Positions 1-8,413 of a stretch of 64,000 nucleotides of DNA are shown here, piece after piece. This stretch comes from Sporosarcina sp. PTS2304 (GTDB lineage: Bacteria; Bacillota; Bacilli; Bacillales_A; Planococcaceae). The stretch lies in assembly GCF_003351785.1 (NCBI RefSeq), contig NZ_CP031230.1, positions 1,240,001 through 1,304,000 of the forward strand, given 5' to 3'. The stretch's first letter is position 1. Every line of letters begins with the position of its first letter. The notes below the pieces were generated by a model. The model was not told the origin of the DNA. It did no database searches and was given only the letters and a program-made list of their open reading frames with translations. The position numbers and the translations under genes were made by a program.

Positions 1-279
1 TGACGCAAGGATCTGTACCGCTTTCGCTTCCCCAATTCCTTTAATTTGCGTCATCTCTTCAACGGTCATTTCCTTCAAATCAGCCAGTCGATCCAATGTG
101 GACAACACACGATTAGCAAGGACCAGCACAGATTCTGCCCGCGTGCCAGTACGCAATAAAATCGCCATCAGTTCTTGATTGGAAAGACTGCTGGCACCTT
201 CTCGAATCAAGCGCTCACGGGGACGATCTGCAATATGGACATCACGGATCATCATTTTAGGCTCTAAATCTAGCGGCAT
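1..279 (-). CDS. radC: RadC family protein, N-terminal part (cut by window edge)
   Basis: The first 93 residues are visible, beginning [14 protein letters not shown] and running off the left edge. The segment contains the family's N-terminal helix-hairpin-helix-like region ([15 protein letters not shown], then [16 protein letters not shown] near the edge). The catalytic-type JAB/MPN domain of RadC proteins would lie outside the window. The start is the ATG at 277-279, one base beyond the maf stop codon, so the two genes are almost certainly cotranscribed. The maf-radC pair is conserved in Bacillales. RadC was historically linked to DNA repair, but its biochemical role is not settled. Assignment to the family is firm. 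Confidence 0.9.
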   Translation of the reverse strand, partial: MPLDLEPKMMIRDVHIADRPRERLIREGASSLSNQELMAILLRTGTRAESVLVLANRVLSTLDRLADLKEMTVEEMTQIKGIGEAKAVQILAS

Positions 280-280
280 G

Positions 281-883
281 TTACGCATCACCTACTTCTA
301 ATGTCAACCATTGCTCATCGCGAAGATATTCGACTAATTGCCCAATCGGCAAACCGACAATATTTTGATAATCCCCGACAATCGCTTCCACAAATAACAT
401 ACCATCCGTTTGAATGCCATACGCCCCCGCTTTGTCTGCCGCATCCCCAGAGCGCACATACTCATGTACTAGACCGACATCCAAATCGCGGAACTTCACC
501 TGCGATAGACTAGCAAACTGCAATTTTCGCCCTTCCATCAACACCGTAACACCCGTGATCACTTGGTGGGTCTCCCCTGAAAGTTCCAATAAAAACTCAA
601 TGGCCTGTTCATTATCGACTGGCTTTGGAAACTGCCGATTCCCTTTAACTACGATAGTATCTGCCGCAACCACCATAGCCTGCGGATGTTTATCGAACAC
701 CACTTTCGCCTTTTGCTCCGACAAACGAATGGCATAACGATCGGGTTCACGTGGCGTAAACGGCAAATCTTCTTTCACATCACTCGGTACAACTGTAAAC
801 TCTATACCTGCGAGCTGTAATAATTCTTTACGTCTTGGTGAATTTGAAGCGAGAACGACCGGTTGAATACTAGAAAATTTCAT
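281..883 (-). CDS. maf: Maf-like nucleotide pyrophosphatase / septum formation inhibitor
   Basis: This 200-aa protein opens with the Maf signature [12 protein letters not shown] (residues about 10-21). Maf proteins are house-cleaning nucleoside triphosphate pyrophosphatases acting on modified or non-canonical nucleotides. In B. subtilis overproduction blocks septation. The start chosen is the ATG at 881-883, preceded by AAAGGAGGT at 7-nt spacing. A longer in-frame reading to 916 would place the Shine-Dalgarno inside the gene and adds 11 non-conserved residues. radC follows after one base. Upstream lies the SpoIIB-like gene, the same order as comC-spoIIB-maf-radC in B. subtilis. Confidence 0.93.
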   Translation of the reverse strand: MKFSSIQPVVLASNSPRRKELLQLAGIEFTVVPSDVKEDLPFTPREPDRYAIRLSEQKAKVVFDKHPQAMVVAADTIVVKGNRQFPKPVDNEQAIEFLLELSGETHQVITGVTVLMEGRKLQFASLSQVKFRDLDVGLVHEYVRSGDAADKAGAYGIQTDGMLFVEAIVGDYQNIVGLPIGQLVEYLRDEQWLTLEVGDA

Positions 884-938
884 ACATACTACCTCCTTTT
901 CTATAGTGTACGTCATTACACTGTTTTTGAAAAAGAAG

Positions 939-983
939 CAAAATTCAATTCTTCCTCGAATATCGCCTCAAAATTGAATTTTG
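939..983 (-). terminator. Perfect 12-bp hairpin over the 3' end of the SpoIIB-like gene
   Basis: CAAAATTCAATT (939-950) and its exact complement (972-983) flank a 21-nt loop. The stem includes the stop codon and last codons of the SpoIIB-like gene. Read on the minus strand the stem is followed by GCTTCTTTTTC, a short interrupted T-run. It may be a weak terminator or attenuator ahead of maf, or an mRNA 3'-end stabiliser. Confidence 0.45.
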
Positions 984-1600
984 AAGCATGGATCTTCATT
1001 TGAATAATACCCTAATAGATGCAGCCTAGCAATTGAAGAATCCTTTGTGAATGCGGTGATAGCGGTCATTTTCTTCTGAAGATCCGTCCCTTTTTTCTTC
1101 TCTCCTCCACCGACAGACAATTCAATTTTGGACAAATCGTCTGCAAGCAAGGCTTTTTTCACTTCTTCACGATTTGCTTGCTTACAAGTGCCGTCAACGA
1201 CTCGGATTTTCTTCTTAAACGCATCTTCTGTTTCATTTAACACAACGTGACTTTCCTTTACCCACGTAGCTCCCCAAACGTAGAACTGTCCATTCACTGG
1301 AAAAATCACTGTTTTAGCTAATGAAGGGTCGGTCGCAACAAAATCAGTCGCCGCCTCTTTCGCGGAAAACACGCCGTACTGCTTTACGAACATCGTCACT
1401 GCTTCTCCATCCGCCGCTTGCTCTTCTTCTGCATTCGGCCCTGAAGTGGCTACTTTTTTTGTAGAATTCGCCCCTTTTTCTCCAGTAGTAAAAATGGTCA
1501 GTCCGATTACAAAAACCGCTGCTAAGCCAATCGCCACTCCTTGCACCATTGCACGCACAATAATATTTCTCGAATACCGTTTACGAAAATGCATTTGCAC
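968..1600 (-). CDS. Membrane-anchored SPOR-domain-like protein, probable SpoIIB orthologue
   Basis: 210 aa. A short basic N-terminus is followed by one transmembrane helix (about residues 17-39, VQGVAIGLAAVFVIGLTIF), a linker rich in E/A/S, and then a stretch resembling a SPOR domain (about 69-125). That stretch begins TMFVKQYGVFSAKEAATDF, which fits the usual 'VQxGxFxxxxxA' opening of peptidoglycan-binding SPOR modules. Position supports SpoIIB: it lies between the prepilin peptidase gene and maf exactly as spoIIB lies between comC and maf in B. subtilis. SpoIIB aids septal peptidoglycan remodelling during engulfment. The protein is clearly shorter than the roughly 330-aa B. subtilis form. 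Function is inferred from synteny plus the weak domain match. Confidence 0.6.
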   Translation of the reverse strand: MQMHFRKRYSRNIIVRAMVQGVAIGLAAVFVIGLTIFTTGEKGANSTKKVATSGPNAEEEQAADGEAVTMFVKQYGVFSAKEAATDFVATDPSLAKTVIFPVNGQFYVWGATWVKESHVVLNETEDAFKKKIRVVDGTCKQANREEVKKALLADDLSKIELSVGGGEKKKGTDLQKKMTAITAFTKDSSIARLHLLGYYSNEDPCFKIQF

Positions 1601-1638
1601 TCACTCCACTTTTTCCTTCACTTTACCAAACAAGACGC

Positions 1639-1669
1639 AAAAAAAGACAAGACTGGTGTCGTCTTGTCC
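1639..1669 (-). terminator. Rho-independent terminator after the prepilin peptidase gene
   Basis: On the minus strand GACAAGAC, a 7-nt loop and GTCTTGTC (1646-1668) are followed by TTTTTTT. It sits 17 bp past the stop of the prepilin peptidase gene, so it closes the pilM-N-O-peptidase transcript and separates it from spoIIB-like/maf/radC. Confidence 0.8.
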
Positions 1670-1685
1670 ATAAACATTTTCTTCA

Positions 1686-2441
1686 TTAATAAAACAAACC
1701 GGTATACCATCCGACAATTTCACTGCCATAAAAATATGAAATAAGAGCAGCGACCGCAATGGAAGGACCGAATGGCACCGGCGTCTTCCGTCCTTGCTTC
1801 GTCCGTTTCAGGAAAATCAGTCCGACAATCGCACCAATGAATGCAGCAAGAAACAATGTAAATAGCGTCTGCATTGTACCTAGCACTAAACCGATCACAA
1901 AAAACAGCTTAATATCGCCGCCACCCATCCCACCATTCGACACGATCGCAATGAGTAACAACACGCCAAATCCAACAACCGCGCCAAGCAAACTATCCCA
2001 CCAAGGCGTCAATGGACTGACAAAACGCAAAATGAAAATCGCTACTCCAAACGGCAGAAGAATTTTATTCGGGATAAGCATATATTTCAAATCAGAAACA
2101 GTTAAAATAACGAGCATCGAAATGAATAACAGTGCTACAGCGAGTTCCCATTGAAAACCGAAGTGCATATACGCATAAAAGAACAACATGCCCGTCAGCA
2201 ACTCCATCAACGGATAAATCGCACTAATTTTCTCTTTGCATCCTCGGCATTTCCCTCGCAAAAACACATAAGAAAATACCGGCACTAAATCCACCGCGGT
2301 TAAATTACGGTCGCATGTCGTACAGTGCGAAGGCGGAGTGACAATAGATTCCTTCAACGGCACACGCAACCCGACCACATTAAAAAATGACCCGAACGTA
2401 ATACCATAGAGGAAGAAAAATATACCGATTAGCCATTCCAT
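1686..2441 (-). CDS. pilD: Type IV prepilin peptidase / N-methyltransferase
   Basis: 251-aa polytopic membrane aspartyl protease that cleaves the G|F/L/M prepilin leader and N-methylates the new N-terminus. The N-terminal cytoplasmic domain has the zinc-type cysteine pairs Cys40/Cys43 and Cys65/Cys68. The peptidase half has the two family aspartates, Asp117 in VSDLKYMLIPN and Asp176 in GGGDIKLF. It is the last gene of the pilM-N-O run and occupies the comC position of B. subtilis. It is the only such peptidase in the window, so it must be the candidate processor of all eight pilin-like proteins here, and possibly of competence pseudopilins encoded elsewhere. Identity is very secure; whether to call it comC or pilD is a matter of convention. 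Confidence 0.95.
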   Translation of the reverse strand: MEWLIGIFFFLYGITFGSFFNVVGLRVPLKESIVTPPSHCTTCDRNLTAVDLVPVFSYVFLRGKCRGCKEKISAIYPLMELLTGMLFFYAYMHFGFQWELAVALLFISMLVILTVSDLKYMLIPNKILLPFGVAIFILRFVSPLTPWWDSLLGAVVGFGVLLLIAIVSNGGMGGGDIKLFFVIGLVLGTMQTLFTLFLAAFIGAIVGLIFLKRTKQGRKTPVPFGPSIAVAALISYFYGSEIVGWYTGLFY

Positions 2442-2452
2442 AGACTCTCTCC

Positions 2453-3139
2453 TTACTCCACAGTTTCATCGCCGCGCATTTTGTTAATAGTCGTCGGATC
2501 GTCTTTACCCGCAGCCGCCGGGGCATCCACTCTCGGCGCCTCATCTTGCAAATTCACCAAATCGGGGCGGAAGAACGCATTAAATGAAATGACCAGTTCC
2601 ATCTCGCCAAGCTCGGATTCAGCTTCTGTCTTTTCAGGCAACCCTTTAAACTGAATCGTTTCGACATTCATGATCCGCAACATTTCTTCGATCTCATAAA
2701 TGAAGTTATCTACTTGATCGTACGTATCCGCGACCAGCTCCACTTCCATCAACACCGTTTGCAGATTTTGCACTTCTTCAGGCAACTCTTCCGCAACGAA
2801 CTCATTCTTACTAAACTTGACGTTTTGCACCCGCGTATCCGATTTCACTTCCGCTTTGTCTATCCGCAGCAATAGCGCATCTTCTAACGGAATGACAGGT
2901 ACTTTCTTCTGTAACGGGCCCGAAGAAACAGTCTCGTCTCCATCTTTATTCGCCAACTGCCTTTGCAAAGCAAATAAAATATCACGTTCAGACGTCAATT
3001 GCGCCGTTGATTGTTCATGCCGATCTCTTACCGGCAAATACAAACTGAAAATAGAATAATATAATACTGCACCAAACAATAAAACAGCTAGCGCAATGAG
3101 TACAATTTGCTGTTGGCGTTTCGATATATACTTATCCAT
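2453..3139 (-). CDS. pilO: PilO-like type IV pilus alignment subcomplex protein
   Basis: 228 aa with a short cytoplasmic tail, one transmembrane helix (about 12-34), a coiled-coil-like segment (about 38-65) and an extracytoplasmic alpha/beta domain ending in an acidic, Ala/Pro-rich tail. This is the standard PilO layout. Its ATG overlaps the pilN stop codon as TAATG at 3137-3141, which couples their translation. PilO forms heterodimers with PilN and connects to cytoplasmic PilM. Sequence divergence within this family is high, so the name rests on architecture and on the M-N-O order. Confidence 0.82.
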   Translation of the reverse strand: MDKYISKRQQQIVLIALAVLLFGAVLYYSIFSLYLPVRDRHEQSTAQLTSERDILFALQRQLANKDGDETVSSGPLQKKVPVIPLEDALLLRIDKAEVKSDTRVQNVKFSKNEFVAEELPEEVQNLQTVLMEVELVADTYDQVDNFIYEIEEMLRIMNVETIQFKGLPEKTEAESELGEMELVISFNAFFRPDLVNLQDEAPRVDAPAAAGKDDPTTINKMRGDETVE

Positions 3140-3828
3140 TAGCGCACCTCCCCTGTATTCATATCTATTGGAGGTTGCGGTTCTTCTGCTGGCGGCGAAG
3201 ACTGCTCTACCGGCTGATCTATGGCATCCGGATCGACCGTCGCATCTTGCGGCGTTACATTGCGCTCATCTACAAATTGAATAAAGTACTTCGCCTCATA
3301 GCGAGGTAAAACATTCGTAGATACTTTCTCATCAGGCAACGGCTGTTCTTTCGCTTCCAATTCCTCAAACGTCGCATCAATGACTAGCGAAGAAGATTTG
3401 ATACGCGTCAAATAATGAGCAGGTTCTGTTAAATCATCAAATTGTACAAGAAGCGTCATTTCGTTCGGTGCTGTGAATGTCAATTCCAAAAAGAATCCAC
3501 GTTCAGGTAATGCTTTGACAAGATCCTTGATCAATGGATGCGTTTTGTATTGATAGTCTTCTAAAAAATCGACAGTCGCAGCTAAACTTGCTTTCTCCTG
3601 TCCAAATGCAGAAGGTCGCAACTGTGATGTAATGCCTTCTTGCTGCTTTTGTACATCATATGTTTGCTGGTTCAATAATTGAATTTCATCTTCATTCTTT
3701 TGTGTCATCCAATACAGAATGACCCAACTGAGAAGCGCCGCTAAAAGAATAGCAAGTACAATCCAAAGCCATGTTTTACGCTCGCGGATTTTCTCCGGCA
3801 GTAAATTAATATCGACTAACTTTTGCAT
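3139..3828 (-). CDS. pilN: PilN-like type IV pilus assembly protein
   Basis: 229 aa. The N-terminus MQKLVDINLLPEKIRER carries the INLLP motif by which PilN tails dock into the groove of PilM. One transmembrane helix (about 20-43) leads to a coiled coil and an extracytoplasmic ferredoxin-like domain. The C-terminus is Pro/Glu/Gln-rich. It lies between pilM (1 base apart) and pilO (4-base overlap), so the three are one translationally linked unit. No PilP or secretin PilQ is present, as expected in a single-membrane cell. Confidence 0.9.
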   Translation of the reverse strand: MQKLVDINLLPEKIRERKTWLWIVLAILLAALLSWVILYWMTQKNEDEIQLLNQQTYDVQKQQEGITSQLRPSAFGQEKASLAATVDFLEDYQYKTHPLIKDLVKALPERGFFLELTFTAPNEMTLLVQFDDLTEPAHYLTRIKSSSLVIDATFEELEAKEQPLPDEKVSTNVLPRYEAKYFIQFVDERNVTPQDATVDPDAIDQPVEQSSPPAEEPQPPIDMNTGEVR

Positions 3829-3829
3829 G

Positions 3830-4831
3830 TCACACCTCTTCCTTCAACGCAAGGCCGATAACCCGGTGGAAATCTGCAGTCACTTCTGTACCGTCCACGC
3901 AAGTAATCCGTTCCTTCACTAAAGGAAGTGCTTCAATTGCCAAACGTTCGCGCACGAGCTGAAGCAACGTTTCAGTCTCGCCATAAGAACCGTTCCATAA
4001 TAAATGAGTAATGACCGCATCCCCCTCCGCCAAATTAAATCGGTAGAAGTTTGCTAATTTCTCGAGTTCCGCGACAATAGTCATCGGTTCCACTTGCTTT
4101 TCTTCCAGTTCTTCGCCCGTTGTCATACTGAGCGGGACTTCAAGCTCCATCGAACGGATGAATAACGGATAATGGCTATTGAAAATCGACACCGTCAAAC
4201 TGCGTCCGCGGATGTCAGCGAGTAATATGTGCTCTGTACCTTCGAACTCATATTCATGATACGCCAAACGATACAACGATAGAGGGGCGATATCTGCGAC
4301 GACAGGCTCCGTCTTTACTGCTTCCAGCGCGAATTCATACGACTGCATAACACTTTCTTTAGAAGCGATTAAAATCGCCTCCTGCTGACTAGTAGTAGCT
4401 ATGTAAGGCACGACATCAAATACCGGATCATCAAACGGCAAATAGATCGTCGAGCCGATTTCAATAAAGAAATGACTTTTTAAGTCTTCTACCTCCACTG
4501 ATTCTGGATAGGTCACTCTACGTATGATGACGTATGCATCAGGTGCGAGAAAAGCAACATTGCGTTTCACTAAATTCCAGTCTCTTACGACTTCATCCAG
4601 CGCTTCTTCCAGCGCCTCCTCATTCGCAATCCGGCCTTCGTGAATGACGTGAGGCGGAAGAGCCGCTTCACGTGCGACATCCAGAACAATCGGATGGAGC
4701 GATTTGATACGGACATAGCGAATCGCATCGTCATCAATCGTCAATGAATGGATACGCTTTTTACGTCCGAACGAAATGGACGGAAGAGAAAGACTAGAAA
4801 GCGAACGTTGAATAGTTGAAACGATTGACAT
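3830..4831 (-). CDS. pilM: PilM, actin-like type IV pilus assembly ATPase-fold protein
   Basis: 333 aa, beginning MSIVSTIQRSLSSLSLP. PilM proteins have an FtsA/actin-like fold, bind ATP and recruit the PilN tail on the cytoplasmic side. Seen here: an early Lys-rich segment (GRKKRIHSLTIDDDAIRYVRI), then HVIHEGRIANEEALEEAL and the VAFLAPDAYVIIRRV strand typical of the family. The ATG at 4829-4831 has GGAAGGAG at 8-nt spacing. A longer frame from 4849 would start inside that Shine-Dalgarno and is rejected. It is first in the pilM-N-O-peptidase run, about 195 bp below the second pilin gene. Confidence 0.9.
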   Translation of the reverse strand: MSIVSTIQRSLSSLSLPSISFGRKKRIHSLTIDDDAIRYVRIKSLHPIVLDVAREAALPPHVIHEGRIANEEALEEALDEVVRDWNLVKRNVAFLAPDAYVIIRRVTYPESVEVEDLKSHFFIEIGSTIYLPFDDPVFDVVPYIATTSQQEAILIASKESVMQSYEFALEAVKTEPVVADIAPLSLYRLAYHEYEFEGTEHILLADIRGRSLTVSIFNSHYPLFIRSMELEVPLSMTTGEELEEKQVEPMTIVAELEKLANFYRFNLAEGDAVITHLLWNGSYGETETLLQLVRERLAIEALPLVKERITCVDGTEVTADFHRVIGLALKEEV

Positions 4832-4903
4832 AATACGAACTCCTTCCAAACGGGTACATACTACATTCTCAGTAGGTATAGTTGCATCCGTTAGTTATGT
4901 TTA

Positions 4904-4932
4904 AGTATAGCAAAAGGATAGAAGGAAGGAAA
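4904..4932 (-). promoter_or_regulatory. Candidate extended -10 promoter for pilM-N-O-pilD
   Basis: Minus strand TGCTATACT (4904-4912) is an extended -10 element; 17 nt further upstream is only a weak -35 (TTTCCT). It lies about 75 bp before the pilM start. Together with the terminator downstream of the peptidase gene it would define a separate assembly-protein transcript. Confidence 0.4.
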
Positions 4933-5026
4933 GATTCATAGGGGATATTTACCTTTTTAGATGATGATGGAAATAAACACATGTAAGCGGTGACATAATT
5001 TATCATGTAATGAAATCGGTTAGAAT

Positions 5027-5515
5027 TTAATTGCCTGCAGGAGGAACAAGAAATGGGCCTTCTACCCCTTCGCGTGTACCACAAGCTTCCTTCCCAACAT
5101 GAATCGAATGTCCGCTATTAGCGATTTCCTCAGCTGTCGCATTATAGAACGTCACTTTACTTTTCCCTTCTGAAGAGGCGCAGATCTTTGCTGGTGTCAC
5201 ATTCGTAACAAAGGCAGTATCGTTTAAATAGCCATTGCTTTCCATATAGCCTTGATTCACTAAATCTGGTAAGGACGCAGCTTGCCACTCTCTTCCGTAT
5301 TGCTTACCTTCACTGTTAATAGCCGGTGTCTCCACAAAATACAATTGAGCAGCACGCAACATCACTAACGCTTCCCCTTTCGTAGCTTTGTGACGATTGT
5401 TTTCAATAATTTTCCCGACCGCAGGAACAGCAATAGCTGCGATGATCCCCATTATAACGAGCACAGCTAATAACTCTATTAACGTGAGTCCCTTTTGCGA
5501 TTTTATGATCTTCAT
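5027..5515 (-). CDS. Type IV pilin-like protein (second pilin)
   Basis: 162-aa prepilin. A 7-residue leader, MKIIKSQ, then KG|LTLIELLAVLVIMGIIAAI gives a class-III-free, type IVa-style processing site with Glu5 of the mature protein conserved. The rest of the N-terminal helix closely matches the neighbouring pilin, but the globular part differs. It contains two cysteines (ICASSEG and KEACGTRE) that could form a C-terminal disulfide loop. It ends LVPPAGN. Located immediately beyond the terminator of the major pilin, so its expression depends on read-through or on an own promoter in the 86-bp gap. Likely a second structural or low-abundance pilin. Confidence 0.88.
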   Translation of the reverse strand: MKIIKSQKGLTLIELLAVLVIMGIIAAIAVPAVGKIIENNRHKATKGEALVMLRAAQLYFVETPAINSEGKQYGREWQAASLPDLVNQGYMESNGYLNDTAFVTNVTPAKICASSEGKSKVTFYNATAEEIANSGHSIHVGKEACGTREGVEGPFLVPPAGN

Positions 5516-5550
5516 ACCGTAACCAGCCCCTTCCCTTACTATATAGAAAA

Positions 5551-5588
5551 AAAGCGGAAGGCGACTTTCCTAGCGCCTTCCGCCTTTT
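5551..5588 (-). terminator. Strong terminator between the two pilin genes
   Basis: GGCGGAAGGCGC and GCGCCTTCCGC (5554-5584) pair across a short loop and run into TTTTTTTCT on the minus strand. It sits 13 bp after the stop of the first pilin gene, so most transcripts should end there. This isolates the first pilin as a high-level transcript, with partial read-through to the second. Confidence 0.88.
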
Positions 5589-5601
5589 ATGGAGATTTTT
5601 A

Positions 5602-6033
5602 TTAGTTGATGGTTTGTGCAGTTACAGCACTACCTTTTGTAGTATCTGCATTGATAGAATCAATTGTAGCTCCGGTAAATGTTACTGTTTTTCCTCCTGC
5701 AAAATCAATTGCTGCTGTAGAAATCTTCTTAGGATTACCATTAGCTACCGTGCCAGTAGGAGGTAATTTTCCCGCATTTTCCAAATAACCACCAGTAACT
5801 AAAGTTTCTATTGTAACAGAATTTTCTTTAGGAGTTTCTGTGAAGTACATATTAGCTGCGTTCAACGCATTCAACGCATCGGCCTTCACCGCGTTGTACT
5901 TCGTGTTTTCAATAATGTTTCCGATTGCTGGTACTGCAATCGCAGCGATAATCCCTAAAATAACGATAACTGCTAGTAACTCAACAAGCGTCAAACCTTT
6001 TTGATTCAACTTCTTTTGTAGAAATTTTTTCAT
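5602..6033 (-). CDS. pilA: Major type IV pilin (probable)
   Basis: 143-aa prepilin, MKKFLQKKLNQKG|LTLVELLAVIVILGII: 13-residue basic leader, Gly-1, mature Glu5, then the conserved hydrophobic helix. The globular domain is short, Thr/Ala/Gly-rich and cysteine-free. The ATG at 6031-6033 has AGGAGG at 6-7 nt; an upstream in-frame extension to 6144 would put non-conserved residues before the leader and is rejected. It has a dedicated extended -10 promoter-like element and a strong terminator, which argues that this is the major subunit. It follows pilC by about 117 bp. Confidence 0.88.
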   Translation of the reverse strand: MKKFLQKKLNQKGLTLVELLAVIVILGIIAAIAVPAIGNIIENTKYNAVKADALNALNAANMYFTETPKENSVTIETLVTGGYLENAGKLPPTGTVANGNPKKISTAAIDFAGGKTVTFTGATIDSINADTTKGSAVTAQTIN

Positions 6034-6071
6034 TTGTTTTCCTCCTCTTGTTTTTCGTACTCTATGAATAT

Positions 6072-6103
6072 AGTATATCACAGCACTTAGGAAAATAACA
6101 CTA
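6072..6103 (-). promoter_or_regulatory. Candidate promoter of the major pilin gene
   Basis: Minus strand TGATATACT (6072-6080) is an extended -10 element about 40 bp above the pilin ATG, in the only sizeable gap of the pilB-T-C-pilin run. The -35 is poor (TGTTAT at 17-nt spacing). Taken with the terminator at 5551-5588 it suggests a monocistronic pilin transcript. Confidence 0.5.
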
Positions 6104-6150
6104 CTAAATTGAAAAATATTATTTATTTTCATAGAAATATGCATTTTCTG

Positions 6151-7362
6151 TTACAAACTGTCTATTTGTTCAAACATGCTGAACATAGGCATCATAATTG
6201 CTAAAACTATAGTCCCAACTATTGCCGCTAAGAAAACAATCATTAATGGTTCTATTAGCGCCTTTAAGCGATCCGTCGCGGCTTCTACTTCTTTTTCATA
6301 GAAGTCTGCTACTTTCGCCAACATAGAGTCTAAAGAACCAGTCTCTTCTCCAATTGCGATCATATGAGGAATTAACGGTGGAAATGCCCAATGATTTAGC
6401 ATCGGTTCAGTCAATGATCCGCCTCGTTCCATCGATTCCCTAGATTCCCCAATCACTTTTCCTATGACTTTATTCCCTATCACTCGTTCTGTCATCGTCA
6501 GCGACTGTAAAATCGGCACAGAACTAGAAAACATCGAGCTTAATGTACGTGTCATCATCGCTAAAGCTGCTTTTTGCACGATCGGACCGAATATCGGCAT
6601 ACGAAGCGCAATCGTATCCAATAAAAACTTCCCTTTCGGATTACTGCGCAATAATAAAAATCCGACGACGATCGCTGAAATAATTAAAAACAGCAAATAC
6701 CAGTAACTCTCAATCCATTCACTGGCCGCCATAACCATGCGTGTCAACCACGGCAATTGACCGCCAATACTATCAAACATATCGACGAACATCGGGACGA
6801 CAAACCATAATAAGAAAATGACAACTCCAATCGCCACAATCCCTACTACAATCGGATACGCCATAGCTGATAGTACTTTCTGTCTCGTTCGGTACGCTTT
6901 TTCAAAGTGATCTGCTAAGCGGTCGAGCGCTTCATCTACAGTCCCTGAGACTTCACCGGCACCAATCATATTCAGAATTAGCGGTTCAAATACTTTCGGA
7001 TGTTTTCCTAAAGCGACCGACAGCGGTGTTCCCGTGCGTAAGTCTTCTTGAATCGACGTTAATATTTTGCGAAACGCTGCTTGCTCTACTTGCGCTGATA
7101 AAATTCGAACAGCATCTACAATCGTGACACCCGCCTGTAACAGCGTCGAGAACTGCCGTAAAAACATGATCAATTGATCCCGTTTGACCGGATTCCCAAT
7201 CGTAATTTCTTTCGTCAACGCGGTTTCTTGTTGCTCCACAATACTCACAACACGAATTCCTTGGCCTTTTAGCTTAATCGCCGCATCTCGTTTATTCGTT
7301 GCGATTACAGTTCCGCGACGGATCGACTTGGCATCCCGTCCTTCATACGTAAAACGCGCCAT
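6151..7362 (-). CDS. pilC: PilC, type IV pilus inner-membrane platform protein
   Basis: 403 aa with the duplicated GspF/PilC domain (about residues 70-195 and 270-390), three main transmembrane segments (about 170-190, 220-245, 375-395) and the family motif RQFSTLLQAGVTIVDAVRIL. The second repeat shows TRTLSSMFSSSVPILQSL and GEETGSLDSMLAKVADFYEKEVE. PilC couples the cytoplasmic motor ATPases to pilin insertion or extraction. It is 2 bp from pilT and in line with pilB. Length is normal. Confidence 0.96.
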   Translation of the reverse strand: MARFTYEGRDAKSIRRGTVIATNKRDAAIKLKGQGIRVVSIVEQQETALTKEITIGNPVKRDQLIMFLRQFSTLLQAGVTIVDAVRILSAQVEQAAFRKILTSIQEDLRTGTPLSVALGKHPKVFEPLILNMIGAGEVSGTVDEALDRLADHFEKAYRTRQKVLSAMAYPIVVGIVAIGVVIFLLWFVVPMFVDMFDSIGGQLPWLTRMVMAASEWIESYWYLLFLIISAIVVGFLLLRSNPKGKFLLDTIALRMPIFGPIVQKAALAMMTRTLSSMFSSSVPILQSLTMTERVIGNKVIGKVIGESRESMERGGSLTEPMLNHWAFPPLIPHMIAIGEETGSLDSMLAKVADFYEKEVEAATDRLKALIEPLMIVFLAAIVGTIVLAIMMPMFSMFEQIDSL

Positions 7363-7364
7363 CG

Positions 7365-8402
7365 TTACTCATCTCCCTGCAAAAACGGCAATGCCGCTTC
7401 ATAGGATATAATCCGCTGCTCCATTAAACTTTTCACTGAATGATCCATCATATGCATTCCACTCGCCCGGCTCGTCTGAATGACGTTCGGAATTTGGTGA
7501 ACTTTCTCCGATCGAATCAAATTGGAAACCGCCGCATTGTTAATCATAATTTCTGTCGCAGCACGCCGCCCTGATCCATCTATCGTCTTAAACAAACGCT
7601 GAGACACAACAGCAGTTAATACACCGGACAACTGCACGCGAATCTGCGACTGCTGGCCATGAGGGAAGACGTCTATGATTCTATCAATCGTCGAAGCCGC
7701 ACTCCATGTATGCAGTGTCGCAAGTACTAAGTGGCCGGTTTCTGCTGCTGTAATGGCTGTAGAAATCGTCTCCAAATCCCGCATTTCACCGACTAGAATG
7801 ACATCAGGATCTTGTCGCAGAGAAGCGCGCAAACCAGCTGCGAACGAGTGCGTGTCAAAGCCGACTTCCCGCTGATCGATAATTGAAGATCCGTGCTCAT
7901 GCATATATTCAATCGGATCTTCCAATGTAATAATATGTTTCCTCATCGTTTCATTCATATACCGAATCATCGCAGCGAGCGTCGTGGATTTTCCCGAACC
8001 CGTCGGACCCGTTACTAAAATTAACCCTTGCGCTGTACTAGCTAAATTCATTAGTGTTGCCGGCATATTCAATTCATCGATTGTTGGGATTTTTGTCGGA
8101 ATCGTACGGAAAGCCAACGAAATCGCCCCACGTTGTTGAAACGCATTGACACGAAAACGTGAAACACCTGGTATTTCATAGGAATAATCGATTTGTCCCG
8201 CTTCTTTAAAAGCAGGTAACATTTTGCCAGGTATCGTTTGATGTGCAATTCTTTCCGTTTCTTCTGGAGTGAGCGGTGTTTCTCCATAGCGTTTTAAATC
8301 TCCATGCACGCGAAAAATAGGTGGCACCCCTACAGTCAAATGAATATCAGATGCCTTAATAGTGAAAGCTTCCGTCAATAATTGATTAATCCGTTCAGGC
8401 AT
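7365..8402 (-). CDS. pilT: PilT, pilus retraction ATPase
   Basis: 345 aa, starting MPERINQLLTEAFTIKASDIHLT. The hexameric ATPase features are clear: Walker A GPTGSGKST (132-140), Asp box, His box (GHLVLATLHT), and the RVNAFQQRG strand. The start is the ATG at 8400-8402 with AGGAG at 9-10 nt; an upstream GTG at 8411 abuts the Shine-Dalgarno and is rejected. PilT drives retraction, which powers twitching and DNA uptake. Its presence distinguishes this system from the B. subtilis ComG pseudopilus, which has no dedicated retraction ATPase. Confidence 0.95.
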   Translation of the reverse strand: MPERINQLLTEAFTIKASDIHLTVGVPPIFRVHGDLKRYGETPLTPEETERIAHQTIPGKMLPAFKEAGQIDYSYEIPGVSRFRVNAFQQRGAISLAFRTIPTKIPTIDELNMPATLMNLASTAQGLILVTGPTGSGKSTTLAAMIRYMNETMRKHIITLEDPIEYMHEHGSSIIDQREVGFDTHSFAAGLRASLRQDPDVILVGEMRDLETISTAITAAETGHLVLATLHTWSAASTIDRIIDVFPHGQQSQIRVQLSGVLTAVVSQRLFKTIDGSGRRAATEIMINNAAVSNLIRSEKVHQIPNVIQTSRASGMHMMDHSVKSLMEQRIISYEAALPFLQGDE

Positions 8403-8413
8403 TGTATACACTC

